Assembly (NCBI RefSeq): GCF_019263805.1
Contig: NZ_CP079195.1
Location: 27,501-91,500, forward strand
Reading direction: 5' to 3'
DNA from: Polaribacter sp. NJDZ03
GTDB taxonomy: Bacteria; Bacteroidota; Bacteroidia; Flavobacteriales; Flavobacteriaceae
Length of the DNA stretch: 64,000 bases
The notes beneath the pieces were generated by a model. It ran no database searches. It was not told the DNA's origin and was given only the letters and a program-made list of their open reading frames with translations. Position numbers and translations under genes: made by a program. Of this stretch, positions 28,701-36,000 are shown in pieces (position 1 is the stretch's first letter; every line of letters begins with the position of its first letter).

Positions 28701-31592
28701 GTTTCCATCTCCCCAAATTGTTGTGGTGGATTGTGTAGGGTTATTAATATCTGCTTCATATCCATCTTCCCAATGATCGTAGATTATAGTTGTATTAGGG
28801 TAAGGAAATTTAATGGCCAAAATTGTTCTAATGTTAGCACTTAATTGATTAGTACTAGCAGCACTAATTAGTGCTTTCCTTAACATATTTTTATCTTCCG
28901 GAAACGGTAAATAAAATGTTTTATTATTGGTTGCTTCCAAACACGGGTCTCCGTTTACTGCTTGTACAGTTACTGTTACCACGGCAGTATCGTAAACTAC
29001 TGGAGCCCCAGTACTACCAACTTGGTAGGTAAATGTTTCTGTACCGGAAAAGTTACCGTTTGGTAGGTATACTACGTTTCCGTTATTACCTACTTGTACG
29101 TTACCATTAACTGGTTTAACGGTTATAGATATAGTACTAATATCTATATCACATTTATCATTGGCTAATACGTTTACCGGAATCGGTCTTCCTTGTAGTC
29201 CGGTAACAGCATCATCATTTGCAATTATAGCCTTACTTGAAACTATTAATGTTTTAATTTTAGGTCCAGAACACCCAGCCGCAATAGCAGTAATTGTTGC
29301 ATCTCCACTCCAGTTAGATGCCCAAGCCACGATTGCTGAAGCGGTATTAATTGTTCCTGCAGAAGCTGGAGTTAACGTATATGTAATGCCTGTTGTATTG
29401 GCTGCTTTAGCACTATAAGTTATTGTTGCTGCTCCTTTACATCTTTCTAAAGAAGCACTAGTAGTAAACATAGGTGTTTCTACAGATGGTTTTGTAGTAA
29501 CGGTATGTGTAGCTGTTTTTGGGCCACCACAACCTGTTGCACTTGCAGTTATTGTTGATGTACCAGACCATCCTGCAACATAAGTTACTAGACCAGTTGT
29601 GGAGTTTATAGAGTTACCACCTGTTTTACTTGCTGTATCTAGACTATATGTAATGCTTGTAGCTTGTATAGATATAGCAGTATGAGTTGTAGTTCCTGCA
29701 CCTTGGCAACGATCAGAAGTTGCACCTAGCGAAAATACTGGAGCATCGACGATAGGAGAACAAATATCAAAACTAAGTGCTTTTGTAGCTGTTCCGTTAC
29801 CTGCAAACCCTTCTTCTGCTGTTGCAGGTATGGAGTATGTACCACCTAACCCTGTAGTATTCCAAACATATTCGTAAGTACGAGAACAACCAGCGTTAGC
29901 TACAGGAGTTGCCGTTACAGGGCTACCTGAAATATTTATTTTTAAACCTTTTATATCATCAGCTCCAAACGGGTTGGTTACTATGGCTCTTAAATAAGCT
30001 TTGGTACCAGCTGAAGCACTTGTTATAATGTTACCACCTGGATAAGGTGCATCGTAAACGGCATACGATGTAATATCTATATAGGTAGAAAGAGGTAGGT
30101 TAATTTTTGAAGGTTTTGTTTTGCTGTCGTAATCTATAGCAAAAGTAACACCAGTCTGTGCCGATGTAATTTCTAAGGTTATTGCCTGTCCTGCAGGTAT
30201 CGTTGTATTTGTGCCCAAAGAGCCACTCCATGTTAAGATACCTCCACTATACGTTGGGTTTGTTAATGTTTTTATGTTGGTTGCACCATATTTTAAAATC
30301 GCTGTTATATTAGGGTTTGCTGGCATTGTACCACTTTTTACACTAACATAAGTAGATACATCAATAGGGGTAAGGTTGTCGATTATTAAAGGGCTGCAAA
30401 CTGCCAATGATTGTGTAAAGGATACTGATGTTGCAGATGTTGTTGAGCTTGGGTTTAAACCAACTGAAAGATGTGCAAATTGACCACCACCACCAGACCA
30501 AGTCATGGTGCTATTAGCTGGTGCTGTTGCTGTACTTGCTGCACCAATTAAAAGATTGTTATCTGGACCTAAATCCCACTGTTTTGTTTGTCCCGTTCCA
30601 ACAGATTGAGTATGATTACTAAAATTTCTTTCCCAAACAATAGCGTCAAACACCATTCCGTTTGCTGGTACATTAATAGATTGTGAAAAAGAGTTACCGC
30701 TTCCATATCTATTGGAAGAAGATCTTATAGGATTGTTAAGATTTACATCATTAAAACTAATAGCTCCGGCAGACATTTTTAGACTTCCACCTTCATCGAC
30801 ATTAAAAGCTACTTTATGGGGTCCTATTGCAGGGTTTTTAACGGCCCATATTTCAACAAAATAATTATCATAATTAACATAATTTAAACCTAAACGAGTC
30901 ATAGATACTCCATTATAAGTCATGGAAGTAATGTTTGAGTGTGAACTTTGAGAATTCCAAGTTTTACCTTCATAAGATGCAGCAACAATTAAATATTGGT
31001 TTGCAGCCGTTGTATTATGTGTAAAAGAATGACTTGTTTTAGAGTTAGTAGCATTTATATATGTTGTTTTATTAGCTACAGAAACAGGGGGTGCAGTTTG
31101 AGAAATAGTAGCACTTGATGCCGTCGTTAAATCGTTTGTAGCTACAGGGTCTATTCTATCTAATGCATTTGTATTAGTAAGATAGAGTTGTTTTGTAACT
31201 GTAGTTTGAGAGATCGATGCTGCAGTATACGCTGTTTTATAGCCCAAAAAGTTTACAGAAGGATTAAAATGGGGGGCTACCGTAGATGGTTCACTCCTAT
31301 ATATAAGAGGAGTCGTTGAGGTAGAAGATGTGATTTTTTCTACTTCAGAAAAATTAGTGTCTATTTCTGTTTTTCCTTTTACGTGATGAGGATGTCTAAG
31401 TTTAATACTATTTGGTGTGGCTGTTGTTTGTGCAGTTGTATTTTGTAAAGCCAATAGAGCAAACATTAAAAAAGTATGTAGCATAAACTTATAGATGCTG
31501 AATTTAGTAGTAACTTTTAAAGAAATACTAGTTTTGTTAAAATAAAGCTGTTTCATAATTTTTTTTATATTAATCACACTAAAAATGCTCAT
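19749..31592 (-). CDS. Giant multidomain T9SS-secreted surface protein (adhesin-like)
   Basis: 3947 aa. A signal segment near residues 37-55 (MLHTFLMFALLALQNTTAQ) follows a long N-region; an inner Met at 31556 is an alternative start. Visible parts in order: beta-rich region 60-440; Ig/PKD-like repeats 620-800; a cadherin-like domain near 800-877 (NVLANDKCDI...FSGTETFTYQV); a region of ~500 residues starting KTFYLPFPEDKNMLRKAL; SdrD_B-like domain near 1497-1560 (NGTVFMDDSLNATFDTGEVG); a beta-sandwich near 1564-1747; thrombospondin type 3 Asp repeats near 1795-1815 (DSDKDGINDICDLDDDNDG); three ~350-residue repeat units at 2085-3135, each of cadherin/Big-like folds; then a shared C-terminal module and a type-A sorting domain. 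It should be exported by T9SS and anchored on the surface, probably for adhesion, with calcium binding by the Asp-rich parts. The frame is unbroken over 11.8 kb. Confidence 0.92.
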   Translation of the reverse strand: MSIFSVINIKKIMKQLYFNKTSISLKVTTKFSIYKFMLHTFLMFALLALQNTTAQTTATPNSIKLRHPHHVKGKTEIDTNFSEVEKITSSTSTTPLIYRSEPSTVAPHFNPSVNFLGYKTAYTAASISQTTVTKQLYLTNTNALDRIDPVATNDLTTASSATISQTAPPVSVANKTTYINATNSKTSHSFTHNTTAANQYLIVAASYEGKTWNSQSSHSNITSMTYNGVSMTRLGLNYVNYDNYFVEIWAVKNPAIGPHKVAFNVDEGGSLKMSAGAISFNDVNLNNPIRSSSNRYGSGNSFSQSINVPANGMVFDAIVWERNFSNHTQSVGTGQTKQWDLGPDNNLLIGAASTATAPANSTMTWSGGGGQFAHLSVGLNPSSTTSATSVSFTQSLAVCSPLIIDNLTPIDVSTYVSVKSGTMPANPNITAILKYGATNIKTLTNPTYSGGILTWSGSLGTNTTIPAGQAITLEITSAQTGVTFAIDYDSKTKPSKINLPLSTYIDITSYAVYDAPYPGGNIITSASAGTKAYLRAIVTNPFGADDIKGLKINISGSPVTATPVANAGCSRTYEYVWNTTGLGGTYSIPATAEEGFAGNGTATKALSFDICSPIVDAPVFSLGATSDRCQGAGTTTHTAISIQATSITYSLDTASKTGGNSINSTTGLVTYVAGWSGTSTITASATGCGGPKTATHTVTTKPSVETPMFTTSASLERCKGAATITYSAKAANTTGITYTLTPASAGTINTASAIVAWASNWSGDATITAIAAGCSGPKIKTLIVSSKAIIANDDAVTGLQGRPIPVNVLANDKCDIDISTISITVKPVNGNVQVGNNGNVVYLPNGNFSGTETFTYQVGSTGAPVVYDTAVVTVTVQAVNGDPCLEATNNKTFYLPFPEDKNMLRKALISAASTNQLSANIRTILAIKFPYPNTTIIYDHWEDGYEADINNPTQSTTTIWGDGNLTNGVAPGYPTDKIPAGGYIDIDDTFRYNSRNSAEIKYDGKDKLLASSDVAISKISGDAGPNGNSGGTIFDVQNTKTNVFDTSRFGELFVIPFGEDISGTKFDNVSAFKYTALFIRAEKDGTVVSLDYNGDNKVDVTHNLDEGEVWLYDGTANSPGVNNDVNNANDIKSGAIVTANHPVGVDLLFGGIDFYGTRNLALLPGEFYSDTYYTPVYTTLDDAPVSVFFTNSIATPMTIKWTSGTNATGSVVLPGKGSNFLELPKTATGYKFESTNGKAFTAISVTDADATGSQYDWSYNLIAANRLTTFASVAWAPGSNDKSANYNPIWITPTEKTTIYIKYDGNLTTSPNTPGNSCNLPFDKAVALNALQSYQIYAPGNDQTGVAVYTCNDVPFAAVWGQDPNANGSVTPVGSPAQDVGYVLEPRCLQQILFANDDLKGTLINTPVTIDLDNNDVGFLCLIDPASISTLGVLQPANGKVVTNGDGTITYTPNPGFSGIDVFEYRICASDFPDVCDVAKVRVPVGCSITNPGKNNINGTVFMDDSLNATFDTGEVGKSGIKINLYEDSNKNGLVDTGEPLKQTSTTDTNGNYSLEFTVPTAPITTITKSVLQSSDDIEEDSAGGTPLLNTNSLDLGTFNGTPRIVGMRFQNMNIPKDAIITNAYIEFTAEATNSGSTNLIFSANAVDNAPTFTATANNTSSRTKTTATVPWTSVPNWNTVGGKHNSPNIGKVVQEVVNRDGWSPNNAIAILVVGDGTRVAQSFDRNSSNAPKLVVNYRLPITTKYLVKVDESSLPAGHTVTTSNIQNAIFNNSDVADCENNFGIANYCTNPNLPDSDKDGINDICDLDDDNDGILDTDEDTGTSCKVPLNLKVSWIGSDYDSGAFEKKVAGDEIYIDFDFGIIDFSGFTLADVSKFKFNYATQGLTNIYQRIEVLAADLPKTIGVSYVLQAGETGVNTGFTSIDKVSFSSIYVELTNGITIPISDIAAINLVGSGNETFGINGVNFDAWSYYDCDGDGIPNSLDLDSDNDGCPDALEGDENVTAAMLVTPPSGTLLKGGNGVDPVTTPTSGTHNASVLLNLGNSVDAKGVPKVVNANGTADIGGDQGQGIGTSINTIIQSTECNTVVNAVNDINQTPKDTAVNGALLTNDENVTSVTIITINGVDHTIPAGTTENPGSVEITNVPGVDENGNSVTNTGSLLIKSDGTYTFTPAFGFTGTINPIGYTGAGVEDATDTALLSIKVIPNVVPGNNPPTAQNDVNTTEINTTITNGKILSNDSDPDGDTLTVTSITTNITNNSNGTSTPTTVNTFPIAGTGQTLSGKDLKGTKVDVAGKIIMAADGTYTFTPANGFIGTVNNITYTISDGKGGTDTAILSISVKPDFGNTTFANDDANSAPQETNMTGNILDNDFDPEGNLQVVTAASANGIDITPGTAIDIPGVGNIKIDTNGEYIFIPIAGYIGTIPITYTKCDTGVTPQACDKATLYLTSLPISVVAKDDINQTPQDITLNGQLTTNDKGVTNVTAQRFVLGTAKQVSGKDKNGNNVANAGKLTINSNGTYVFVPATGFTGTVDPITYTGNGTGGATDTAILSIEVIPNVLPNNNPPTAQNDVNTTELNTPITNGKILSNDSDLDGDALNVISFTTNVTTNSGSNTTSTTVNTFPISGSGLTISGVDINGNTVDVAGKILMTADGTYTFTPETGFTGTINEIVYTISDGKGGTDTAILNINVIPNYGNTTFANDDANSAPQGNNMTGNVLTNDTDPEDNNQTVTSASANGTTITIGTAIDIPAIGNIKIDTNGNYTFIPLAGFVGTIPVTYTKCDNGTPSACDTATLYLTSIPTDVIAENDINQTPQDIPVDGQLTTNDHGVISVTAAGFTLGIPKQVAGKDKNGNDVNNAGSIIINSNGTYTFTPVAGFTGTINPITYTGTGSGNITDTATLSIEVIPNVLTSNNPPTAQNDVNTTELDKTLNSTVLSNDSDPDSEDILIVTSATGLLINTETTVNGIDENGNSVTAGTVKLNTNGTYTFDPTPTFVGTVNDIIYTISDGNGGTDTAILSLNVISNYGNTTFANNDANSAPQGETMTANVLTNDTDPEDDKQTVTSASANGTAITIGVAIDITDIGNIKIDANGKYTFVPDANFTGTVSVIYEICDNGTPKACDKATLYLTSIPVILAADAMITQVYQFGNERWIEITNIGKTEIPANTINVQLFQNKTIAELVTLPNITDNIPSLKIGMPLAAGKSVLIKNSGSTTLKNLGTANIIENESLTALDDTVNDIIILSSTTGITSWLNRYDVVSNIANKTSIVRIDERLTPNKEYTANEWVVFVNDIEGDKDYISPYAEISNTIKGTPRHPQAPVVSEILNSNKEANTLLGLHRIDKTISNSSNDKTWTNGYPDRSREVVIDKDFEYADSRLSARKLEVAATKKLTIKDQLLVVTNNIILNGDIRLRGPLAQLVQTHTDGSMVSGTGKLLVDQKSMVPSLYRYGYMSSPVTSTSLVDTYSLFDVLRDGTDIDNPKTITFNQNTYDGSYTSTGITIADYWVYSYSPSSNGRSNWIHQRNDGDIKRGDGYTFKGPGKKDGQIYTFIGTPNDGDFNTIKNIGASEDYLIGNPFPSAMNARKFIEDNKDQTTATLYFWEHKKSAIGEGNGIDGHVFGGYIGGYATVNLAGAVAADAVAANSNSGTSGLGSETYTTPLPYIAIGQGFFIQGDPKTGGEIKFNNSQRAYVNQGTKSVFFKGNKKTNKSKSFDNILPFIKLGFEYKNDENLLIHHQTGISFLESNSFEFDKGYDSEIYETGKTDMYWKFPNDAKKYVIAGVQEISNELEVPLEITMSNSGTVNIMVDEVKNVSNHLFITDKLTETSYKITDGKITLTLEKGVYTDRFVLAFKEAAVLGLDKDVLAAYTNIYADNENQQIVISKNNEIEISKVELFDIIGKKVSIWNIKEQKNTYQLDIKKQIPTGFYIVKMSTNKGIMNKKVVIE
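22185..23175 (-). repeat. Giant gene repeat unit 3
   Basis: Encodes the third copy of the three-domain unit, from ENDINQTPQDIPVDGQL to ACDKATLYLTSIP. The middle domain is shorter than in units 1 and 2. Boundaries are approximate. Confidence 0.75.
23176..24230 (-). repeat. Giant gene repeat unit 2
   Basis: Encodes KDDINQTPQDITLNGQL to ACDTATLYLTSIP. The order of domains is the same as in the flanking units: DINQTP-type, NPPTAQNDVNTTEL-type and GNTTFANDDANSAPQ-type. Boundaries are approximate. Confidence 0.75.
24231..25340 (-). repeat. Giant gene repeat unit 1
   Basis: Encodes VNDINQTPKDTAVNGAL to ACDKATLYLTSLP, the most N-terminal copy of the three-domain unit. Boundaries are approximate. 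Confidence 0.75.
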
Positions 31593-32468
31593 ATTATATA
31601 ACTATGAACATAAAATTTATTTTCGCACGTTTAACTTAACCATAACTAAATTCTATAGGAATATGGATAGGTTTCACATAACTGTATTACACCATTTTTT
31701 AAAGGTGTGTTTTTTGTGGGGGAAAAAAATGTAGGGGTTTTTCTATATAATAAATAAATAGAAGTGCGAAATTATATATAGTATTTTAAATAGAAATTAA
31801 TTTTAAAAAGTATTTTATTAAAACTTCTTTCATATCACTACGCACTTACTACTCATTTAGTGTTTTCTTATTGATATTGGTGTTTTTATTGTGTTTATTT
31901 GTAGAGTGTAGTACTCAATTTATTTTAATAATTAATTATTAAAATTGATCTTTTAGAATATTTTAAAAATTAAAATTGATCTTTTTTTTAGATGAATTTT
32001 AATAAATAAGCAGAGTCTTTTTTTAGCTTTTGAATTGCTTTTTTGTGTTACGAGAAATTGCAGTGATTGCAGTTATTTTGACTTTGATTTGAAGGACTAT
32101 ATTTTGAGGAATAAAGAATAATTTTTTAACTATGAAAGCGCTTAAAAAAGAATAAGGAATAGTCTTTTGAATAATTGTTTGTGTATTTAATGTTTTGCTA
32201 AGGTTATGTTTATGTTTTTTGATTAAATATTAGATATTTAATAGGTTAAAGTTTGTTTTTATGAAAAAAAATATATATTATTGATATGTCTAATCAAATT
32301 TACTAAATTAGTCTTTAGAGGTTTATGTAAGATATTTTAAGATAATTGCTATGTTATTTTACTAAAATAAGAACAAACATCATTGTGTAGTTATTTTAGG
32401 TAAGAATTATATTTTAACCTTAAGTAATGGTATAAATAAGTTTATGAATTTTTTAATCCCCCGTAAAA
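31593..32468. other. 876-bp divergent intergenic region
   Basis: Very AT-rich DNA between the divergent giant gene and the 73-aa fragment gene. It must hold the giant's promoter. A G/C-rich block near 31716-31740 (minus strand TTTTTCCCCCACAAAAAAC) resembles the C-rich leader found before other surface genes here, but no ATG follows it closely. No further gene or clear promoter box was found. Confidence 0.5.
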
Positions 32469-32560
32469 ATGAAAAGAAAAACAACTCAAAAATGGTTTAC
32501 CCTTTTATTCGTTTTAAGTATTTTAAATACTTTTGCAGAGAATAATAAACAGGTGAAAAG
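32437..32560 (+). repeat. Direct repeat: leader plus signal-peptide region, copy 1
   Basis: AAGTTTATGAATTTTTTAAT, then CCCCCG, then the ATG and about 30 codons. The same order occurs at 32900-33010 with few differences, including the coding stretch for TTQKWFT. Confidence 0.75.
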
Positions 32561-32690
32561 GCTTACTAACAAGTCTACAACGACTAAAACAACACTTACT
32601 GTTGATATTCTTGGTAAACCTCCGGAGAACCAAGTAGTATCTTTTATTAATAATCACACTTTTCTTAAGTTTGGTTATGATAGCAAGTAG
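32469..32690 (+). pseudogene. Truncated N-terminal copy of the 2043-aa surface protein
   Basis: 73 aa: MKRKTTQKWFTLLFVLSILNTFA is a signal peptide nearly identical to that of the 2043-aa protein (MKTKTTQKWFTFLFILSIINVYA). The next ~45 residues also align (KRLTNKSTTTKTTLTVDILGKPPENQVVSFIN against KGLTDDKAKTTKTLAVNTIIDLPKNVIVPLVN). The frame then ends at a TAG after FLKFGYDSK. The leader upstream is duplicated too. The simplest reading is a partial tandem duplication of the start of the next gene. It may still be translated and secreted, as promoter-leader and signal peptide are intact; a short functional peptide is less likely but cannot be excluded. Confidence 0.7.
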
Positions 32691-32899
32691 CAAATGCCCT
32701 TCTATTGTAGGTCAATAAGACAATGCATAGAGTGCTATAGTTACTATAATAGGTAATTTACAAGTGTTTAAAAAGTTTTAGTACTTATAAGATACTTACT
32801 CAATTATTTATTAAAATTCAAATAACATAATCGTTAGAATAATTATTCTCAGGATAAAATTATAGGTATATAATTTTAATCTAGAGGAACAATATACAA

Positions 32900-33010
32900 A
32901 AGTTTATAATTTTTTAATTCCCCGAAAAATGAAAACCAAAACAACTCAAAAATGGTTCACCTTTTTATTCATTTTAAGCATCATAAATGTTTATGCTACC
33001 AATGATAAAG
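32900..33010 (+). repeat. Direct repeat: leader plus signal-peptide region, copy 2
   Basis: AAGTTTATAATTTTTTAATT then CCCCG then ATG and the signal-peptide codons of the 2043-aa protein. Paired with 32437-32560. Confidence 0.75.
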
Positions 33011-36000
33011 GTTTAAAAGGTCTTACAGATGATAAGGCAAAAACAACAAAAACTCTTGCAGTAAATACCATTATAGATCTGCCTAAAAATGTAATTGTAC
33101 CTTTAGTTAATGGTACTGGAAATTTTAGTGGGGTAACTGCAGATGGTTCCGGAACTTCTTGCATACCAGCAACTTTTGTAACACCAGAAATATGTACACA
33201 TGACTGGACTGGAGATGGAGCAGATGCTGTAGATAATAATACAACTACTAATTCTACTTCTACATTAGCGACTGTATTAGGAACTAATACATTAACAATT
33301 ACAGCACCTTCTGCATTAGGAGATTTTCCTGCAGGAACTTATGCTGGTTTTAATATTGGAACATCAGTAGGTGTGGGGAGTACAATACAAATTAAATTAT
33401 ATAAGGATGGTAACTCATCAGCAGTAGCTACTTATACTCCTTCGAGTGATGTATTATCACTTAATTTAGGTTTTGGTTCAAGTGCAAATATTGGTTTTGT
33501 ATCTCCAGTTGCTTTTGATGAAATGAGAATTTCTGTAGGTGGTTTGGTTACAACTTTAGTTGTGAACTATCCGTTTGTGAAAATTTATAAAGACACAAGT
33601 AGTGCTTTATCTTGTAATACAATGTCTGAAGTTTCTGTAGGAAAAGGTTATGCTATGGAAGTAGATGATGTTGGTCAGGTTGGTGTTAGTCTTAATCTTC
33701 TAGGTACAACAGGTATTAACCCAGAAAATGTATTAGATGGTAACGCTAGCACTCATGCTAATTTAACAGGAGGTGTACTTTCTGTAGGAGTATTAAGAAC
33801 GGTATATTTATCAGTAAAAAAACAAAGAGATTTTCAAACTAGTGCAGTAGTTCCTTTTGCAGGAGGTACTTATGCAGGTTTTAATATAACTACAAATGCT
33901 GCTGTGGATTTAAGTGTGTTAAGTACATTAAAAATTACCACTTATTTAGGTAATGTAGAACAACAGTCTATAAATATTACTGATGCTCTTGTGGGACTTC
34001 CGCTTTTAACAAGTGCTACAAGAAATGTAGGTTTTGTAACAGATGTAACTAAGCCTTATGATGAAATTAAAATTGAGCTTTCAGATACCGTTGGTGTTAG
34101 TTTAGGTGATTTTAATGTAAATTATCCTGTTATAAAAGAATATTGTAGTAATACAGATACTTTAGATTGTAATACGCAAGTAGCTTTGACAAATACAGAT
34201 TATCCGGTAGAAATTAAGACAGTAGGTACTGGTTTAGTAAGCGCAGGTGTTAATATAGGTGGTTTGGAGAATATTATAAATTCAGACACAGAAGATTATG
34301 CAGAATTAGGTTTAAATATAGATCTTTTAGGAGCTTTAGAAATTGGTGTTTACGATGTTTTAGACAATTATGTAGCTACAACAACGAACCCTTATTATGT
34401 AGGATTTGTAATAGAATCAGAATCTCTTGTAGCAATAGATGTATTAAGTAATACCACTATTTCTACTTATTTAAATGGAACTTTGGTAGAGTCTAAGTCT
34501 GGAGGTCCTCTTTTAGTAGGTGCTCCTTTGTTAGCTTCAGAAAACAAACAAACTATTGGTTTTTCTGCTACACAAACTTTTGATGAGGTTCGTATTAAAT
34601 TTGCAGCGCCATTAGCAGCAGTTAATTTAGGTACCATTAAAATTTACAATAGCTTTATTCAAAAAATGTGTTCAACAACTTTAGAGTGTAATACTTCTTA
34701 CGCTTTAAACGCACCAACGTTTTCTACCTATATAGATTTTAAACAAACAGGTGTTTCAGGATTAGCGTGTGTAGGTTGTAGTGTTGCTAATGCAGATAAC
34801 GTAATAACAAGTGACGATACAGATTATGCAACAATTAATATTTTAGCAAGTGTTGGTGGATCAGCTAGTTTAGCAGTAAGGGATGCAACGAATAGTTTTC
34901 CTGCAGGATCATATGCTGGTTTCTCACTAAATTTTAATGATGCTTTAGTAAGCTTAAGTATTTTACAAAATAGTTTAACGATTACTACTTTAAGTGCTAC
35001 TGGAGTAGAGTTGGAGTCTAGTACCGCAGGTAACTTAATCGGGTTAGAGTTGTTAACAAATATTATTGGGGTATCTGGTTCTGGAGATCTTAATCTTGGC
35101 TTTAAAACGACGCAGGCTTATTCAGGAATAAAAATTTCTGCTTCAGCATTGGTAGGTGTTTCTTTAGATAATGAAATTAAAGTTTTTGGAGCTTTCGTAG
35201 ATACAAGAGGAGCTACAGAAGGAAGTTTTGCTAGTTGTTTAGTCGATACAGATAATGATGGAATTGATGATAGTTTAGATATTGATGATGATAATGATGG
35301 TATTATAGATATTATAGAGAATGGTAATTGTCCGATTGAAGATAAAGTAGAAATTGTAGAATTGTATAGTGAAGACTTTGGTACAGGTACCGGAAGATCA
35401 GATAATCCTTATATTTTAAATCATTTTTATGACACTGGGGGAGCTATTCCAGATGGTTCTTATGCTGTTGTATCTTCATTAAATTCTGGTTTAGGGCATT
35501 ACAACCGTACAGATCAAAATGGAAATTTAGATGCAAATATAGATGAGTTTAATGGTCCTACAGGAGGTTCATCAAGCGGTAGGTATTTGTCTATTAACAT
35601 GATTAATGAAGGAAATAAGGAGTTTTATCGTCATACTCTTAATAATTTAGTTATTGGTGCAGATTATAGATTTCGTTTAGATATGTCTGGATTATGCAAT
35701 GGATGTCCTGATACACCTATTTTTAGATTAGAAGTACAAGATAGTAGTGGAACAACTTTAAAAACTGCTTCTTCGGTAGGAGTAACTAATAATGATGAGT
35801 GGGAAAGGGTTATTTTAGATTTTACAGGTAGTACTGATGAGGTAGATATTGTAATTTATAATGATCAACCTAATGGTGGGGCAGGTAATGATGTTGGGGT
35901 AGATAATATTGTTTTTAGTGTTTTACAATGCCCTGCAGAATTTAATGATGAAGATAATGATGGTATTATAAATAGTTTAGACTTAGATTCTGATGGGGAT

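Noticed and set aside
31716..31745. G-rich site followed by ATG as a small plus-strand gene
   Set aside because: GGGGGAAAAAAATG looks like a ribosome-binding site but the ATG is followed at once by TAG.
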